Assembly: GCA_005883235.1 (NCBI GenBank)
Contig: VAYE01000165.1
Span: forward strand, 1 to 9,295
Reading direction: 5' to 3'
Source of the DNA: Actinomycetota bacterium
Lineage (GTDB): Bacteria; Actinomycetota; Thermoleophilia; Gaiellales; Gaiellaceae
Length of the DNA stretch: 9,295 bases
Shown: positions 1-7,080 of the stretch, piece by piece
Layout: each line of letters begins with the position of its first letter
Numbering within the stretch: position 1 is the stretch's first letter
Made by a program: the position numbers and the translations under genes
The notes under the pieces: model-generated
The model's input: only the letters and a program-made list of their open reading frames with translations
What the model was told of the DNA's origin: nothing
Database searches by the model: none

Positions 1-127
1 TGCTTTGGCCTGGCCTCAATGCGCGGAAAATGGGCCGGACCGGCGGGTTTGGACCATCGCGCAGACGATCGCGCGCTTGAAGAGGGGCTACGCACACGTG
101 CGTGACGCAGGCGCGCCGACATCCTGT

Positions 128-160
128 GGCTGCCGGCGCACTGCGAGCGCACCGACAGCC
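128..160 (-). terminator. Long hairpin downstream of the 171-710 gene, candidate terminator
   Basis: Read on the minus strand, a 15-nt arm (GGCTGTCGGTGCGCT), a 3-nt loop (CGC) and a second 15-nt arm (AGTGCGCCGGCAGCC) form a continuous stem. Twelve pairs are Watson-Crick and three are G-U wobbles. In the plus-strand RNA the same three positions would be A-C mismatches, so the structure favours minus-strand RNA. It starts 10 nt past the TAG stop of the minus-strand gene, the right place for a terminator. No U-run follows it on the minus strand. A TTTT lies at 167-170 on the plus side, so weak action on plus-strand transcripts is also possible. Confidence 0.5.
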
Positions 161-170
161 CTCTAGTTTT

Positions 171-710
171 CTACGGTCGGTATTGCTGATCGAGCGACCG
201 GGCGGTGTCGATGTCGACCCGAATCCAGAAGCCGGTCGTTATCGGCTCGGACAGCGGGCGATGCTTCCCGCCGTTGACGATCCGCGCCAGTTCCGAGACC
301 GTGATCGGCGTCGCGCCCAGCTGCTCCGGGTCGCCTTGCCGAGTCAGGACGGTGACGCGCGCGGTCGCGGGCACCGCGTACGTCAGCAGCCGATGGCCCT
401 CCTCGACGACATAGTTGTCGTTCGGGACCGGCTGGCCGGCGTCGACCGCTCCGTCCTCGGCGGCTGCGGCGTTGGCGGTCTGGCCGCTGAGGAACCAGGC
501 CGGGTCGAAGCGCAGCTCGAAACCGCTGCCCTTGCGTGTCAGCGACTTGATGTACCCGAACTGGGCGAGCTCCCGCGACCGTCCAGTCGGGCTCTTCGCC
601 GGGCGGGTGACGGTGACGGTCTTCGTGGCCGCCCGTGTGCTGCCGCAGCCCGCCGCAGCCCTTCGTCGTCGAGGCGGTGCGCGACGCGCTCGCGTCCCTT
701 GGCCGAGCAT
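171..710 (-). CDS. Hypothetical, probably exported or lipid-anchored protein; N-terminus doubtful
   Basis: About 179 aa from ATG 710. From about residue 45 the protein looks genuine and well composed, with motifs such as FGYIKSLTRKG (51-61), FDPAWFLSG (68-76), PNDNYVVEEGHRLLTY (96-111), TPITVSELARIVNGG (134-148) and TGFWIRVDIDTARSLDQQY (159-177). I recall similar conserved hypothetical proteins in Thermoleophilia but know no function. Residues 18-24 (AAAGCGS) resemble the end of a lipobox with Cys22, followed by a Thr/Val-rich linker. However, the preceding residues are Arg/Pro-rich and have no hydrophobic core. The only Shine-Dalgarno-like sequence (GAGGAG) lies about 16 nt before the ATG, which is too far. 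Either the start is wrong, or an indel in about 620-735 has destroyed the signal peptide. No stop codon bounds the frame upstream until beyond 950, so longer versions are formally open. The C-terminal two thirds is the secure part. Confidence 0.6.
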   Translation of the reverse strand: MLGQGTRARRAPPRRRRAAAGCGSTRAATKTVTVTRPAKSPTGRSRELAQFGYIKSLTRKGSGFELRFDPAWFLSGQTANAAAAEDGAVDAGQPVPNDNYVVEEGHRLLTYAVPATARVTVLTRQGDPEQLGATPITVSELARIVNGGKHRPLSEPITTGFWIRVDIDTARSLDQQYRP

Positions 711-737
711 GGATCGGTGACCCCGTCTCCTCACACC

Positions 738-757
738 CGGAGGGCCTGCGGCCTCCG
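738..757. repeat. GC-rich hairpin in the gap before the tRNA
   Basis: CGGAGG pairs with CCTCCG, then (after one bulged G) CC pairs with GG around a TGC loop: an 8-bp stem with one bulge. It lies just upstream of the minus-strand hypothetical gene. There is no T-run on either side, so it is not a typical intrinsic terminator. The rest of 711-922 is very GC-rich; I see no convincing gene or promoter in it. Confidence 0.3.
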
Positions 758-922
758 CTCCGGCGGCGGTGGCGGGGCCACGGCCCGACTGTACGCCGAC
801 TGGTCGACCGTGTAGGTGAAGCCGCCCGAACGCGCGGGTGTCGCCGCTCGTCGCCGTCGCACGATCTGTGAGGGCGGGAGTGCTGCGGCGCTTCCGCCCC
901 GTCGCCCCAGGCGAGCCGAGTC

Positions 923-1019
923 CGAGCGGTGCTGGCCTGGATGACCAGCACACAAGACTTCAAAACCGGTGAGGTCTGGCAGCCCCAGGCTGGGTAGGTT
1001 CGACTCCTGCGCCGCTCCG
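923..1019 (+). tRNA. selC: tRNA-Sec (UCA anticodon), possibly degenerate
   Basis: The 97-nt span has the special features of bacterial selenocysteine tRNA. The acceptor stem has eight positions (923-930 with 1011-1018): six Watson-Crick pairs, one G-U at the inner end and a C-C mismatch at the outermost position. The D-stem is GCTGG/CCAGC (931-935, 945-949). The loop CTTCAAA carries anticodon TCA at 960-962. The variable arm has a 7-bp stem (973-979 with 985-991). The T-arm is 994-998/1006-1010 around TTCGACT, which matches the E. coli selC T-loop. The discriminator is G1019 and CCA is not encoded. The oddity is the anticodon stem: 953-957 (CAAGA) opposite 965-969 (ACCGG) gives only two pairs, whereas related genes normally read CCGGT there. 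An alternative pairing GACTTC (956-961) with GAGGTC (971-976) would bury the anticodon. It is therefore either a decayed gene, a local sequence error or an unusual variant. The 8+5 layout, long extra arm and TCA argue against tRNA-Ser or tRNA-Leu. Confidence 0.72.
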
Positions 1020-1074
1020 CTCGAAGCGCACGTCTCAGGAAGCTCTCAGAGAAGGCTGGTTTGATGGGAGGAGC

Positions 1075-2004
1075 ATGATCGAGGCCCAGGCTCTGACGAA
1101 GGATTACGGCGACAAGCGGGCGGTCGACGGGCTCTCGTTCTCGGTCCGGCCGGGGATCGTCACCGGTTTCCTGGGGCCGAACGGCTCTGGCAAGTCGACG
1201 ACGATGCGGTTGATCCTCGGGCTGGACGCGCCGACGCGCGGCGACGTCACCGTGAACGGCAAGCACTACCGCGAGCACGCCGCGCCGCTGCACGAAGTCG
1301 GGGCGCTGCTCGAGGCGCGCTCGGTGCACACCGGGCGCTCGGCGTACAACCACCTGCTCGCACTGGCTCGAACGCACGGGATTCCGCGTCGGCGCGTCGA
1401 CGAGCTGATCGACCTCGTCGGGCTCCACGACGTGGCGAGGAAGCGAGCCGGAAAGTTCTCGCTCGGGATGGGCCAGAGGCTCGGGATCGCTGCCGCGCTG
1501 CTCGGCGACCCCTCGACCGTGATGCTCGACGAGCCCGTGAACGGGCTCGATCCGGAGGGCATCCACTGGATGCGTAACCTCCTGAAAGGCCTCGCGGCCG
1601 AGGGCCGCACGGTCTTCGTGTCCTCGCACCTGATGAGCGAGATGGCGCTCACGGCCGACCACCTGGTCGTGATCGGCCGGGGGCGGAAGATCGCGGACAC
1701 GAGCACGAAGGAGTTCTTGCGCCAGGCCTCCGGGAATATCGTGCGCGTCCGCTCACCGCACGCGGCCGAGCTGGAGAGGCGCGTCGCCGGCCCGAACGTG
1801 ACGGTCGCCGTCCTCGAGCCGGGCCTGCTCGAGGTGCACGGGCTGGCGCCGGCGCAGATCGGCGACGCCGCCGCCGCGGGCGGGTTGACGCTTCACGAGC
1901 TGACGCCGAAGCAGGCCTCGCTCGAGGAGGCGTTCATGGACCTCACCCGCGAGGACGTCGAGTTCAAGGCAGTCGAGCTCGAGGACGAGGAGGCGGTCGC
2001 GTGA
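1075..2004 (+). CDS. ABC transporter ATP-binding protein, BcrA-type
   Basis: This 309-aa nucleotide-binding subunit hydrolyses ATP to power the membrane partner encoded next. Visible motifs are Walker A GPNGSGKST (34-42), signature FSLGMGQR (128-135, the SLGMGQ variant seen in BcrA/antibiotic-export ATPases), Walker B TVMLDEP (148-154) with catalytic Glu153, D-loop GLDP (157-160) and H-loop His185. The C-terminal part, about 220-309, is the accessory domain common in drug-export ATPases and ends in an acidic tail. The start at ATG 1075 is supported by the family N-terminus (MIEAQALTKDYG) and a strong GGGAGGAG at 1067-1073, although that leaves very short spacing. The stop overlaps the GTG of the permease gene by 4 nt (GTGA), indicating translational coupling. 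The substrate cannot be read from sequence; export of an antibiotic, lipid or peptide is typical of the family. Confidence 0.93.
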   Translation: MIEAQALTKDYGDKRAVDGLSFSVRPGIVTGFLGPNGSGKSTTMRLILGLDAPTRGDVTVNGKHYREHAAPLHEVGALLEARSVHTGRSAYNHLLALARTHGIPRRRVDELIDLVGLHDVARKRAGKFSLGMGQRLGIAAALLGDPSTVMLDEPVNGLDPEGIHWMRNLLKGLAAEGRTVFVSSHLMSEMALTADHLVVIGRGRKIADTSTKEFLRQASGNIVRVRSPHAAELERRVAGPNVTVAVLEPGLLEVHGLAPAQIGDAAAAGGLTLHELTPKQASLEEAFMDLTREDVEFKAVELEDEEAVA

Positions 2005-2831
2005 CGACGCTCTCGCCCGTTCCGCACCTTCCGAGGACCGCCCACACCGGCCGGGTCACACAGGCGCGGGTCGCGCTGTCGGAATGGACGAAGCTGCACT
2101 CGCTGCGCTCGACGCGGTGGTCGCTGCTGGTCGGTTTCCTGCTGACGATCGCCCTCCCGGTCCTGTTCTCGGCGGTCACCTCGTCGCACTGGGGGTCGAT
2201 GAGCCCACACGAGCGGGCCGACCGGCACCCCCTCGACATCGCGCTCGCCGGCGTCAATCTCTCGCAGCTCGCGATCGCGGTCCTCGGTGTGCTGGTGATC
2301 ACCGGCGAGTACTCGACCGGAATGATCCGGGCGAGCTTCACCGCGGTGCCGAAGCGGCTGCCGGTGCTCTGGGCAAAGACCGGCGTCTTCGGGGTCGTGG
2401 CGTTCCTGTTGATGCTCCCGGCCGTGGTGATCGCGTTCTTCGCGAGCCAGGCGATCCTCTCCCGCCATCACATCCTCCAGATCTCGTTCTCGCACCCGGG
2501 CGTTGCCCGCTCCGTGATCGGCGGCGCCGTCTACCTGATGCTGGTCGGGATCTTCGCGCTCGGGATCGGCGCGATCGTCCGGAACACCGCGGGCGGGATC
2601 GCGACGTTCGCAGGGATCTTCTTCGTCATCCCGCCGCTGATGAACGTCTTGCCTACGAGCTGGAACAACGCGATTACCCAGTACCTGCCGAGCGAAGCCG
2701 GGCGGCAGATCTTCTCCCTCACTCACGGCGCCCATTCGCTCTCGCCCTGGCCGGGGGCCGCGCTCTTCGTCGGCTACTGCGCGCTCGCGCTCGCGATCGC
2801 CGCCGTCCTGCTCGTCCGCCGAGACACCTGA
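2001..2831 (+). CDS. ABC-2 type transporter permease
   Basis: This 276-aa integral membrane protein is the channel partner of the ATPase just upstream. It opens with a cytoplasmic stretch containing ALSEWTKLHSLRSTRW (25-40), a phrase typical of actinobacterial ABC-2 permeases. About six hydrophobic segments follow (about 41-60, 85-102, 127-150, 170-190, 195-215 and 252-272), ending in a short RR-containing tail. ITGEYSTGMIR (100-110), after the second TM segment, is also characteristic: a conserved Gly-Glu-Tyr/Phe that probably contacts the ATPase. The GTG start at 2001 sits in the GTGA overlap with the ATPase stop and needs no separate ribosome site. The ATPase plus one six-TM permease would form a dimeric exporter of the BcrAB/NatAB layout. 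Substrate unknown. Confidence 0.9.
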   Translation: MTTLSPVPHLPRTAHTGRVTQARVALSEWTKLHSLRSTRWSLLVGFLLTIALPVLFSAVTSSHWGSMSPHERADRHPLDIALAGVNLSQLAIAVLGVLVITGEYSTGMIRASFTAVPKRLPVLWAKTGVFGVVAFLLMLPAVVIAFFASQAILSRHHILQISFSHPGVARSVIGGAVYLMLVGIFALGIGAIVRNTAGGIATFAGIFFVIPPLMNVLPTSWNNAITQYLPSEAGRQIFSLTHGAHSLSPWPGAALFVGYCALALAIAAVLLVRRDT

Positions 2832-2859
2832 TCCCAGGCGTGCGAGACTGCCGCCCGAG

Positions 2860-3501
2860 ATGGCCCGCGAGCTCCAGATCGTCGGGATCGGAGGCTCGGT
2901 GGCCGCACCGTCGCGCAGCCTCGCCGCACTCCAGCTGGCGCTCGAGAGCGCGCGCGAGGCGGGCGCCCGTACCACCCTCTTCGACCTCCACCAGCTCGAG
3001 CTGCCGATCTACGACCCCACCGTGCGCGCCCCAGGCGAGGCCGCCGGCCGCCTGATCGAGGAGGCCTATCGGGCGGATGGCCTGCTCTGGAGCAGTCCCC
3101 TCTACCACGGAACGATCTCGGGAGCGCTCAAGAACGCGCTCGACTGGCTCCATCTGCTCGACGACCGCAAGCCGCCGTACCTCACGGACAAGGTGATCGG
3201 GCTGATCAGCACCGCGGGAGGAACGCAGGGTCTGCAGGCCGCCAACACGATGGAGTTCGTCGTCAGGGCGCTCCGCGCCTGGGCCGTGCCCTACGTCGTC
3301 CCGGTCGCGCAGGCGTGGCGCGTCTTCGACACCGAGGGCCGGATTCTCGACGAGTCGGTGGCGGGACAGCTGCGCTTGCTCGGCTCGGAGGTCGTCCGCG
3401 TCGCCGGCCTGTTCGCCTCCACCGGCCTCGACGACCCGGAGGCGGAGTGCGCCCGGGCCAGCGAGACAGTCGCGGCGGCTGCCGCCGCCGGTGTGGGCTG
3501 A
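2860..3501 (+). CDS. NADPH-dependent FMN reductase family flavoprotein
   Basis: 213 aa with a flavodoxin-like fold. The N-terminal strand and phosphate loop are IVGIGGSVAAPSRS (7-20), the loop that holds the FMN phosphate in this family. SSPLYHGTISGALKNALDWL (78-97) is the family hallmark around the isoalloxazine ring. A third flavin loop is STAGGTQG (117-124). Length is near the usual 180-210 aa, with an Ala-rich extension at the end. Members reduce FMN, quinones, azo dyes or metal ions with NAD(P)H; the real substrate cannot be read here. ATG 2860 lies 28 nt after the permease stop with only a weak purine stretch before it, so it may depend on readthrough from upstream. Gene order suggests co-transcription with the ABC genes, but no functional link is evident. 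Confidence 0.88.
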   Translation: MARELQIVGIGGSVAAPSRSLAALQLALESAREAGARTTLFDLHQLELPIYDPTVRAPGEAAGRLIEEAYRADGLLWSSPLYHGTISGALKNALDWLHLLDDRKPPYLTDKVIGLISTAGGTQGLQAANTMEFVVRALRAWAVPYVVPVAQAWRVFDTEGRILDESVAGQLRLLGSEVVRVAGLFASTGLDDPEAECARASETVAAAAAAGVG

Positions 3502-3515
3502 AGTAGCGTAGAGGG

Positions 3516-5501
3516 ATGGCCGCGGCGAGCGAGGATCAGCGGCAGGCGCCGAGCCGGCAACGGCCGTCGAATCCGCCGACGCCCTCGACGCAGACCCCGT
3601 CCCCGTGGCCCCGGTTTCGCATCGGCTGGCGTTGGGCTGTGTTCGTGCTCGTGCTGCTCGTCCTCAACTTCTGGGCCGGCTCCCGCGCGACCAAAGGGGA
3701 GTCGCGGGTGCGGGTTCCGTACAGCCCCTTCTTCCTGCAGCAGGTGAGCTCGGGGAACGTGGCCGAGATCACGTCGAAGGGCACCGCGATCCAGGGGACC
3801 TTCACGCACAAGGAGCGATATCGGGGATCGAAGCCGACGACCCGCTTCCGGACGGAGATCCCCGCGTTCGCCGACAACACTGCCCTCGCGAAGCTTCTGG
3901 AGCGCAAGGGCGTGATCGTGAACGCGGTGCCGCTGGACACCGGGGCGCCGTGGTGGGAGAACCTGCTGCTTGGGTTCGGCCCGACCATCCTGTTCGTCGG
4001 GCTGTTGTTCTGGCTGATGCGCCGCGCGGGCAGCGTGCAGAACGTGCTGGGCTCGTTCGGGCGCTCGCGAGCGCGCCGCTACCAGCCTTCGGGCGACCGA
4101 GTCACCTTCGCCGACGTCGCGGGCATCGACGAGGCCAAGGCCGAGCTGTCCGAGGTCGTCGATTTCCTGCGCAGCCCGGACAAGTACCGCCGGCTCGGCG
4201 GGCACATCCCGCACGGCGTGCTGCTGTCCGGGCCGCCGGGCACGGGCAAGACCCTGCTGGCGCGGGCGGTGGCCGGCGAGGCCGATGTTCCGTTCTTCTC
4301 GATGGCCGCCTCCGAGTTCGTCGAGGCGATCGTCGGTGTCGGCGCATCTCGCGTCCGCGACCTGTTCGCGCAGGCGAAGGAGGCCGCGCCGGCGATCGTC
4401 TTCATCGACGAGCTGGACGCGATCGGCAGGTCGCGCACGTCCGGCGTGGCCGGCTTCAGCGGCGGCAACGACGAGCGCGAGCAGACGCTCAACCAGATCC
4501 TGACCGAGATGGACGGCTTCGACTCGTCGACCGGAGTGATCGTGGTCGGCGCGACGAACCGGCCCGACGTGCTCGACCAAGCGCTCCTGCGACCCGGCCG
4601 TTTCGACCGGCGCGTCGTGGTGCAGCCGCCGGACCGGGCGGGCCGCGAGGCGATCCTCGAAGTCCACACGCGAGGGGTGCCGCTCGCCGCGGACGTCGAG
4701 CTTGGCCGGATCGCGGCGAGCACTCCGGGCATGGTCGGCGCCGACCTGGCCAATCTCGTCAACGAGGCCGCGTTGCTCGCCGCGCGGCGCGGCCACGACG
4801 TCGTCACCGAGGCCGACCTCAGCGACGCTCTGGAGCGGATCGTTCTCGGCGCCGAGCGGCAGGTGATGATGAGTCCCGCCGACCGGCGCCGGACCGCCTA
4901 CCACGAGGGCGGTCATGCGATCGTCGGGATGCTGACCGAGGGCGCCGACCCGGTGCGCAAGATCTCGATCATCCCGCGCGGAATCTCGCTCGGCGTCACC
5001 TTCTCGGCGCCCGAGGCCGACCGCTACAGCTACCAACAGAAGGAGCTCCTGGCGAAGATCAAGGTGGCCCTCGGCGGCCGCGCGGCGGAGGAGATCGTCT
5101 TCGGCGTGCCGACGACGGGAGCCGAGTCGGACATCCAGCAGCTCACGCAGATCGCCCGCCAGATGGTCGGCCGCTGGGGCATGAGCCCTGTCGTCGGACC
5201 GCTCGCCGTTCTTCCCGCCGACGGGCAGGGCCCGCTCCTTCCCGGCGCCTCCGAGGTCTCGGAGCACACGCAGCAGCTGATCGACGACGAAGTCCGCCGG
5301 ATCGTCGACGGCGCGCAGGAGGAGGTCGTCTCGCTGCTACGGGAGAACCGCGACAAGCTCGACTCGCTCGCCGAAGCCCTGCTCGAGCACGAGACGCTCG
5401 ACGAGGACGACGCCTACGCCGCGGCCGGAGTCGAGCGGGCCCGAACCGACACGACTTCCGACTACGCGGCCGCGGCGAGCAAGGCGCAGCCGGGCGCGTA
5501 G
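3516..5501 (+). CDS. ftsH: ATP-dependent zinc metalloprotease FtsH
   Basis: This 661-aa membrane-anchored AAA+ protease extracts and degrades misfolded or short-lived membrane and cytoplasmic proteins as a hexamer. Order: Pro/Gln/Ser-rich cytoplasmic N-tail (1-35), TM1 (about 39-55), extracytoplasmic domain (56-147), TM2 (about 149-168), AAA module and peptidase. Walker A is GPPGTGKT (239-246), Walker B IVFIDE (294-299), and the second region of homology [20 protein letters not shown] (346-365) carries both arginine-finger candidates, Arg362 and Arg365. The zinc site is HEGGH (463-467) with third ligand Asp539 in TTGAESD. All catalytic residues are present. The pore loop reads [10 protein letters not shown] (268-277) where typical FtsH has FVEMFVGVGA, so the pore aromatic is Ile272. 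The C-terminal tail is acidic, then Ala-rich. ATG 3516 has GAGGG directly against it (poor spacing) and lies 14 nt after the reductase stop. Actinobacteria of this type often carry several FtsH paralogues; this may be an accessory copy. Confidence 0.96.
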   Translation: MAAASEDQRQAPSRQRPSNPPTPSTQTPSPWPRFRIGWRWAVFVLVLLVLNFWAGSRATKGESRVRVPYSPFFLQQVSSGNVAEITSKGTAIQGTFTHKERYRGSKPTTRFRTEIPAFADNTALAKLLERKGVIVNAVPLDTGAPWWENLLLGFGPTILFVGLLFWLMRRAGSVQNVLGSFGRSRARRYQPSGDRVTFADVAGIDEAKAELSEVVDFLRSPDKYRRLGGHIPHGVLLSGPPGTGKTLLARAVAGEADVPFFSMAASEFVEAIVGVGASRVRDLFAQAKEAAPAIVFIDELDAIGRSRTSGVAGFSGGNDEREQTLNQILTEMDGFDSSTGVIVVGATNRPDVLDQALLRPGRFDRRVVVQPPDRAGREAILEVHTRGVPLAADVELGRIAASTPGMVGADLANLVNEAALLAARRGHDVVTEADLSDALERIVLGAERQVMMSPADRRRTAYHEGGHAIVGMLTEGADPVRKISIIPRGISLGVTFSAPEADRYSYQQKELLAKIKVALGGRAAEEIVFGVPTTGAESDIQQLTQIARQMVGRWGMSPVVGPLAVLPADGQGPLLPGASEVSEHTQQLIDDEVRRIVDGAQEEVVSLLRENRDKLDSLAEALLEHETLDEDDAYAAAGVERARTDTTSDYAAAASKAQPGA

Positions 5502-5702
5502 CTAAGCGGCGGCGCTGTAGCGGTCGCCCGAATCCTTGACCAGCCGCGCGAGTCGGCCTCGGACCCGCTCGATCTCGGCCGTGTGCTCCTCGATCTCCGC
5601 TGCGGAGGCGCGGCGGGTCTCGACGAGCGCGCGGACGTGGACGAGGCCTTTCAGCTGGAGGAGAAGATCGTCGAGCTCGCGTTCGATCGTGCGCGGGCTC
5701 AC
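5502..5702 (-). CDS. Small helical (coiled-coil) protein coupled to the MFS exporter
   Basis: 66 aa, not recognised as a named family. It is rich in Leu, Glu and Arg with heptad-like spacing over about residues 5-58 (TIERELDDLLLQLKGL, then AEIEEHTAEIERVRGRLARL), so one or two amphipathic helices are likely; there is no membrane segment. Two things support it as a gene: the GTG start overlaps the exporter's TGA in a GTGA arrangement, and GGAGG (5710-5714) lies 7 nt upstream of that GTG. Its TAG stop abuts the ftsH TAG with no base between. Co-translation with the exporter suggests an accessory or regulatory partner, but that is only inference. Confidence 0.66.
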   Translation of the reverse strand: MSPRTIERELDDLLLQLKGLVHVRALVETRRASAAEIEEHTAEIERVRGRLARLVKDSGDRYSAAA

Positions 5703-7054
5703 GCCGCGGCCTCCATCTCCAGCGCGCCCTCCGGCACGAGCTCGACCTCCGGGTCTCTCGGCTTGGGCTCGATGAGCAGCGCGGCGAGCGTCGCACCGAC
5801 GGCGGCGGTCGCGGCCAGGACGTAGAACGCGATCTGGAAGCCGTGCGTGAGCGCGGCGCCGCTGAAGGCGGTCGTTCCGGCGTGCGCGTTGACGTAGTGG
5901 GCGGTGAAGGTGGTGGCGATCGTCGTCACCGCCGCGACGCCGATCGCGCCGCCGATCTGTTGGTTCGTGTTGATCAGACCCGAGGCGATCCCGGCGTCAG
6001 CCTGCCGAACGCCGGTCAGGGCTCCGATCGACATGGGCACGAAGGCTAGCGCCAACCCGATCCCGCTGATGATGAAGGCGGGGAAGAGATCGGACCAGTA
6101 GTGGCCGTGCACGGGGAGCTGCGCGAACAGCACGAGGGCGGCGGTCGAGAGCGCCAGCCCCACCGGCAGGACGCGGCGGATGCCGATCCGCGTGACGAGA
6201 GCCTGCGAGACGGCGGAGAAGCCGATGATCGAGAGCGTCAGGCCGATGTAGGCGACACCCGTCTTGATCGCCGAGTAGTGGAGGACTTCCTGCATGTACA
6301 GCGTGAGCAGGAAGAACTGCGAGAAGATCGCCCCGCCCATCAGCAGACCGCTCAGGTTCGACGCCGAGAGCGTGCGGAGGCGGAAGATGCGCAGCGGCAG
6401 CAGGGGCGCCTTCGAGCGCAGCTCGACGACGAAGAAGGCGGCGACGAGGGCGACGGAGGCGACCAGGAGCCCGATCGTCTGGGCGGTTCCCCAGCCGTGC
6501 TGGGTGGCGCGTGTCATCGCGTAGACGAGCAGCATCAGCCCGCCGGTCGTCAGGGCGCCGCCGAGCAGGACGCCGGCCGCGCCGCCGCTCCCCGAGGCCG
6601 CGCCCCAGATCCCGAGCGCGAGGTTGCGTTCGCGTCCTTCCCGGAACGTGGTGGTCAGGATCGAGAGGGCGGCTGGCGAGAGCAGAGCCGCACCGAGGCC
6701 CTGGAGGGAGCGGAACGCGATCAGTGAGCCCTCCGACCAGGCCAGCCCGTCGAGGAGCGAGCTCGCGGTGAAGAGCACGAGGCCCGCGATGAACAGGCGG
6801 CGGCGCCCAAGGAGATCGGCGAGCCGGCCGCCGAGCAGGAGCACACCGCCGAAGAAGATCGAGTAGGCGGTGATCACCCACTGCAGGCCCTCCTGCGAGA
6901 AGTGGAGGTCAGTCCTGATCGAGGGCAGCGCCACGTTCACGATCGCCACGTCCAGGACGACCATGAACTGGGCGGCGACGATCACCGCAAGCGCGATCCA
7001 GCGCCTGCGATCCGCAGTTCCAACTGCCGGCTGTGTCACAATTTCAGTACTCAT
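5699..7054 (-). CDS. DHA2-family (EmrB/QacA) MFS drug exporter, apparently missing TM6
   Basis: 451-aa proton-coupled multidrug exporter of the drug:H+ antiporter-2 family. TM1 carries [16 protein letters not shown] (29-44), the DHA2 motif with membrane Asp35. Motif A is [12 protein letters not shown] (75-86), and TM4 carries [17 protein letters not shown] (114-130). A motif-C-like Gly-rich TM5 covers about 148-168. The second half has [15 protein letters not shown] (252-266) and [16 protein letters not shown] (357-372), also diagnostic. Family members are usually about 500 aa with 14 TM segments. Here residues LLGGALT (163-169) run straight into [11 protein letters not shown] (170-180). The usual stretch between them (W-x-W-I-F-x-x-N-x-P-x-G, TM6 and the following loop, roughly 45-50 aa) is absent, near base 6547. 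The frame is intact on both sides. ATG 7054 has a good GAGGGAG 7 nt upstream. It is divergent from a MarR gene, the usual arrangement for a repressor-controlled pump. Function may be impaired if the deletion is real. Confidence 0.9.
   Translation of the reverse strand: MSTEIVTQPAVGTADRRRWIALAVIVAAQFMVVLDVAIVNVALPSIRTDLHFSQEGLQWVITAYSIFFGGVLLLGGRLADLLGRRRLFIAGLVLFTASSLLDGLAWSEGSLIAFRSLQGLGAALLSPAALSILTTTFREGRERNLALGIWGAASGSGGAAGVLLGGALTTGGLMLLVYAMTRATQHGWGTAQTIGLLVASVALVAAFFVVELRSKAPLLPLRIFRLRTLSASNLSGLLMGGAIFSQFFLLTLYMQEVLHYSAIKTGVAYIGLTLSIIGFSAVSQALVTRIGIRRVLPVGLALSTAALVLFAQLPVHGHYWSDLFPAFIISGIGLALAFVPMSIGALTGVRQADAGIASGLINTNQQIGGAIGVAAVTTIATTFTAHYVNAHAGTTAFSGAALTHGFQIAFYVLAATAAVGATLAALLIEPKPRDPEVELVPEGALEMEAAA
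5710..5714 (-). promoter_or_regulatory. Ribosome binding site for the 66-aa protein
   Basis: GGAGG on the minus strand, 7 nt before GTG 5702 and inside the last codons of the MFS gene. It fixes the start of the small gene and supports its reality despite its size. Confidence 0.6.
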
Positions 7055-7061
7055 TCGTTAG

Positions 7062-7068
7062 CTCCCTC
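7062..7068 (-). promoter_or_regulatory. Ribosome binding site of the MFS exporter
   Basis: GAGGGAG on the minus strand, separated by CTAACGA (7 nt) from ATG 7054. It supports this start and contrasts with the divergent marR gene, which has no such site. Confidence 0.65.
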
Positions 7069-7080
7069 GATCGTTGACTC

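Noticed and set aside
1..166. Two plus-strand frames open from the left edge (ending at 104 and at 166)
   Set aside because: Either could be the tail of a gene lying mostly outside the window, but there is too little sequence and no recognisable motif to support one.
102..815. A plus-strand open frame of 237 codons at the left end
   Set aside because: Arg-rich shadow of the minus-strand hypothetical gene, with no ribosome site and no recognisable domain.
923..1019. Reading the tRNA-like gene as tRNA-Ser or tRNA-Leu because of its long variable arm
   Set aside because: The TCA anticodon in CTTCAAA, the 8-position acceptor stem and 5-bp T-stem, and the E. coli selC-like T-loop fit selenocysteine tRNA better.
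163..1662. A minus-strand open frame of about 499 codons across the left part and antisense to the ABC ATPase gene
   Set aside because: Its translation is Arg/Pro/His-rich without domain motifs, it runs through the tRNA-like gene, and it is explained by stop-poor high-GC DNA opposite a real gene.
3291..5267. A very long minus-strand open frame (658 codons) opposite ftsH
   Set aside because: ftsH on the plus strand has every family motif; the antisense translation is compositionally biased and unlike a real protein.
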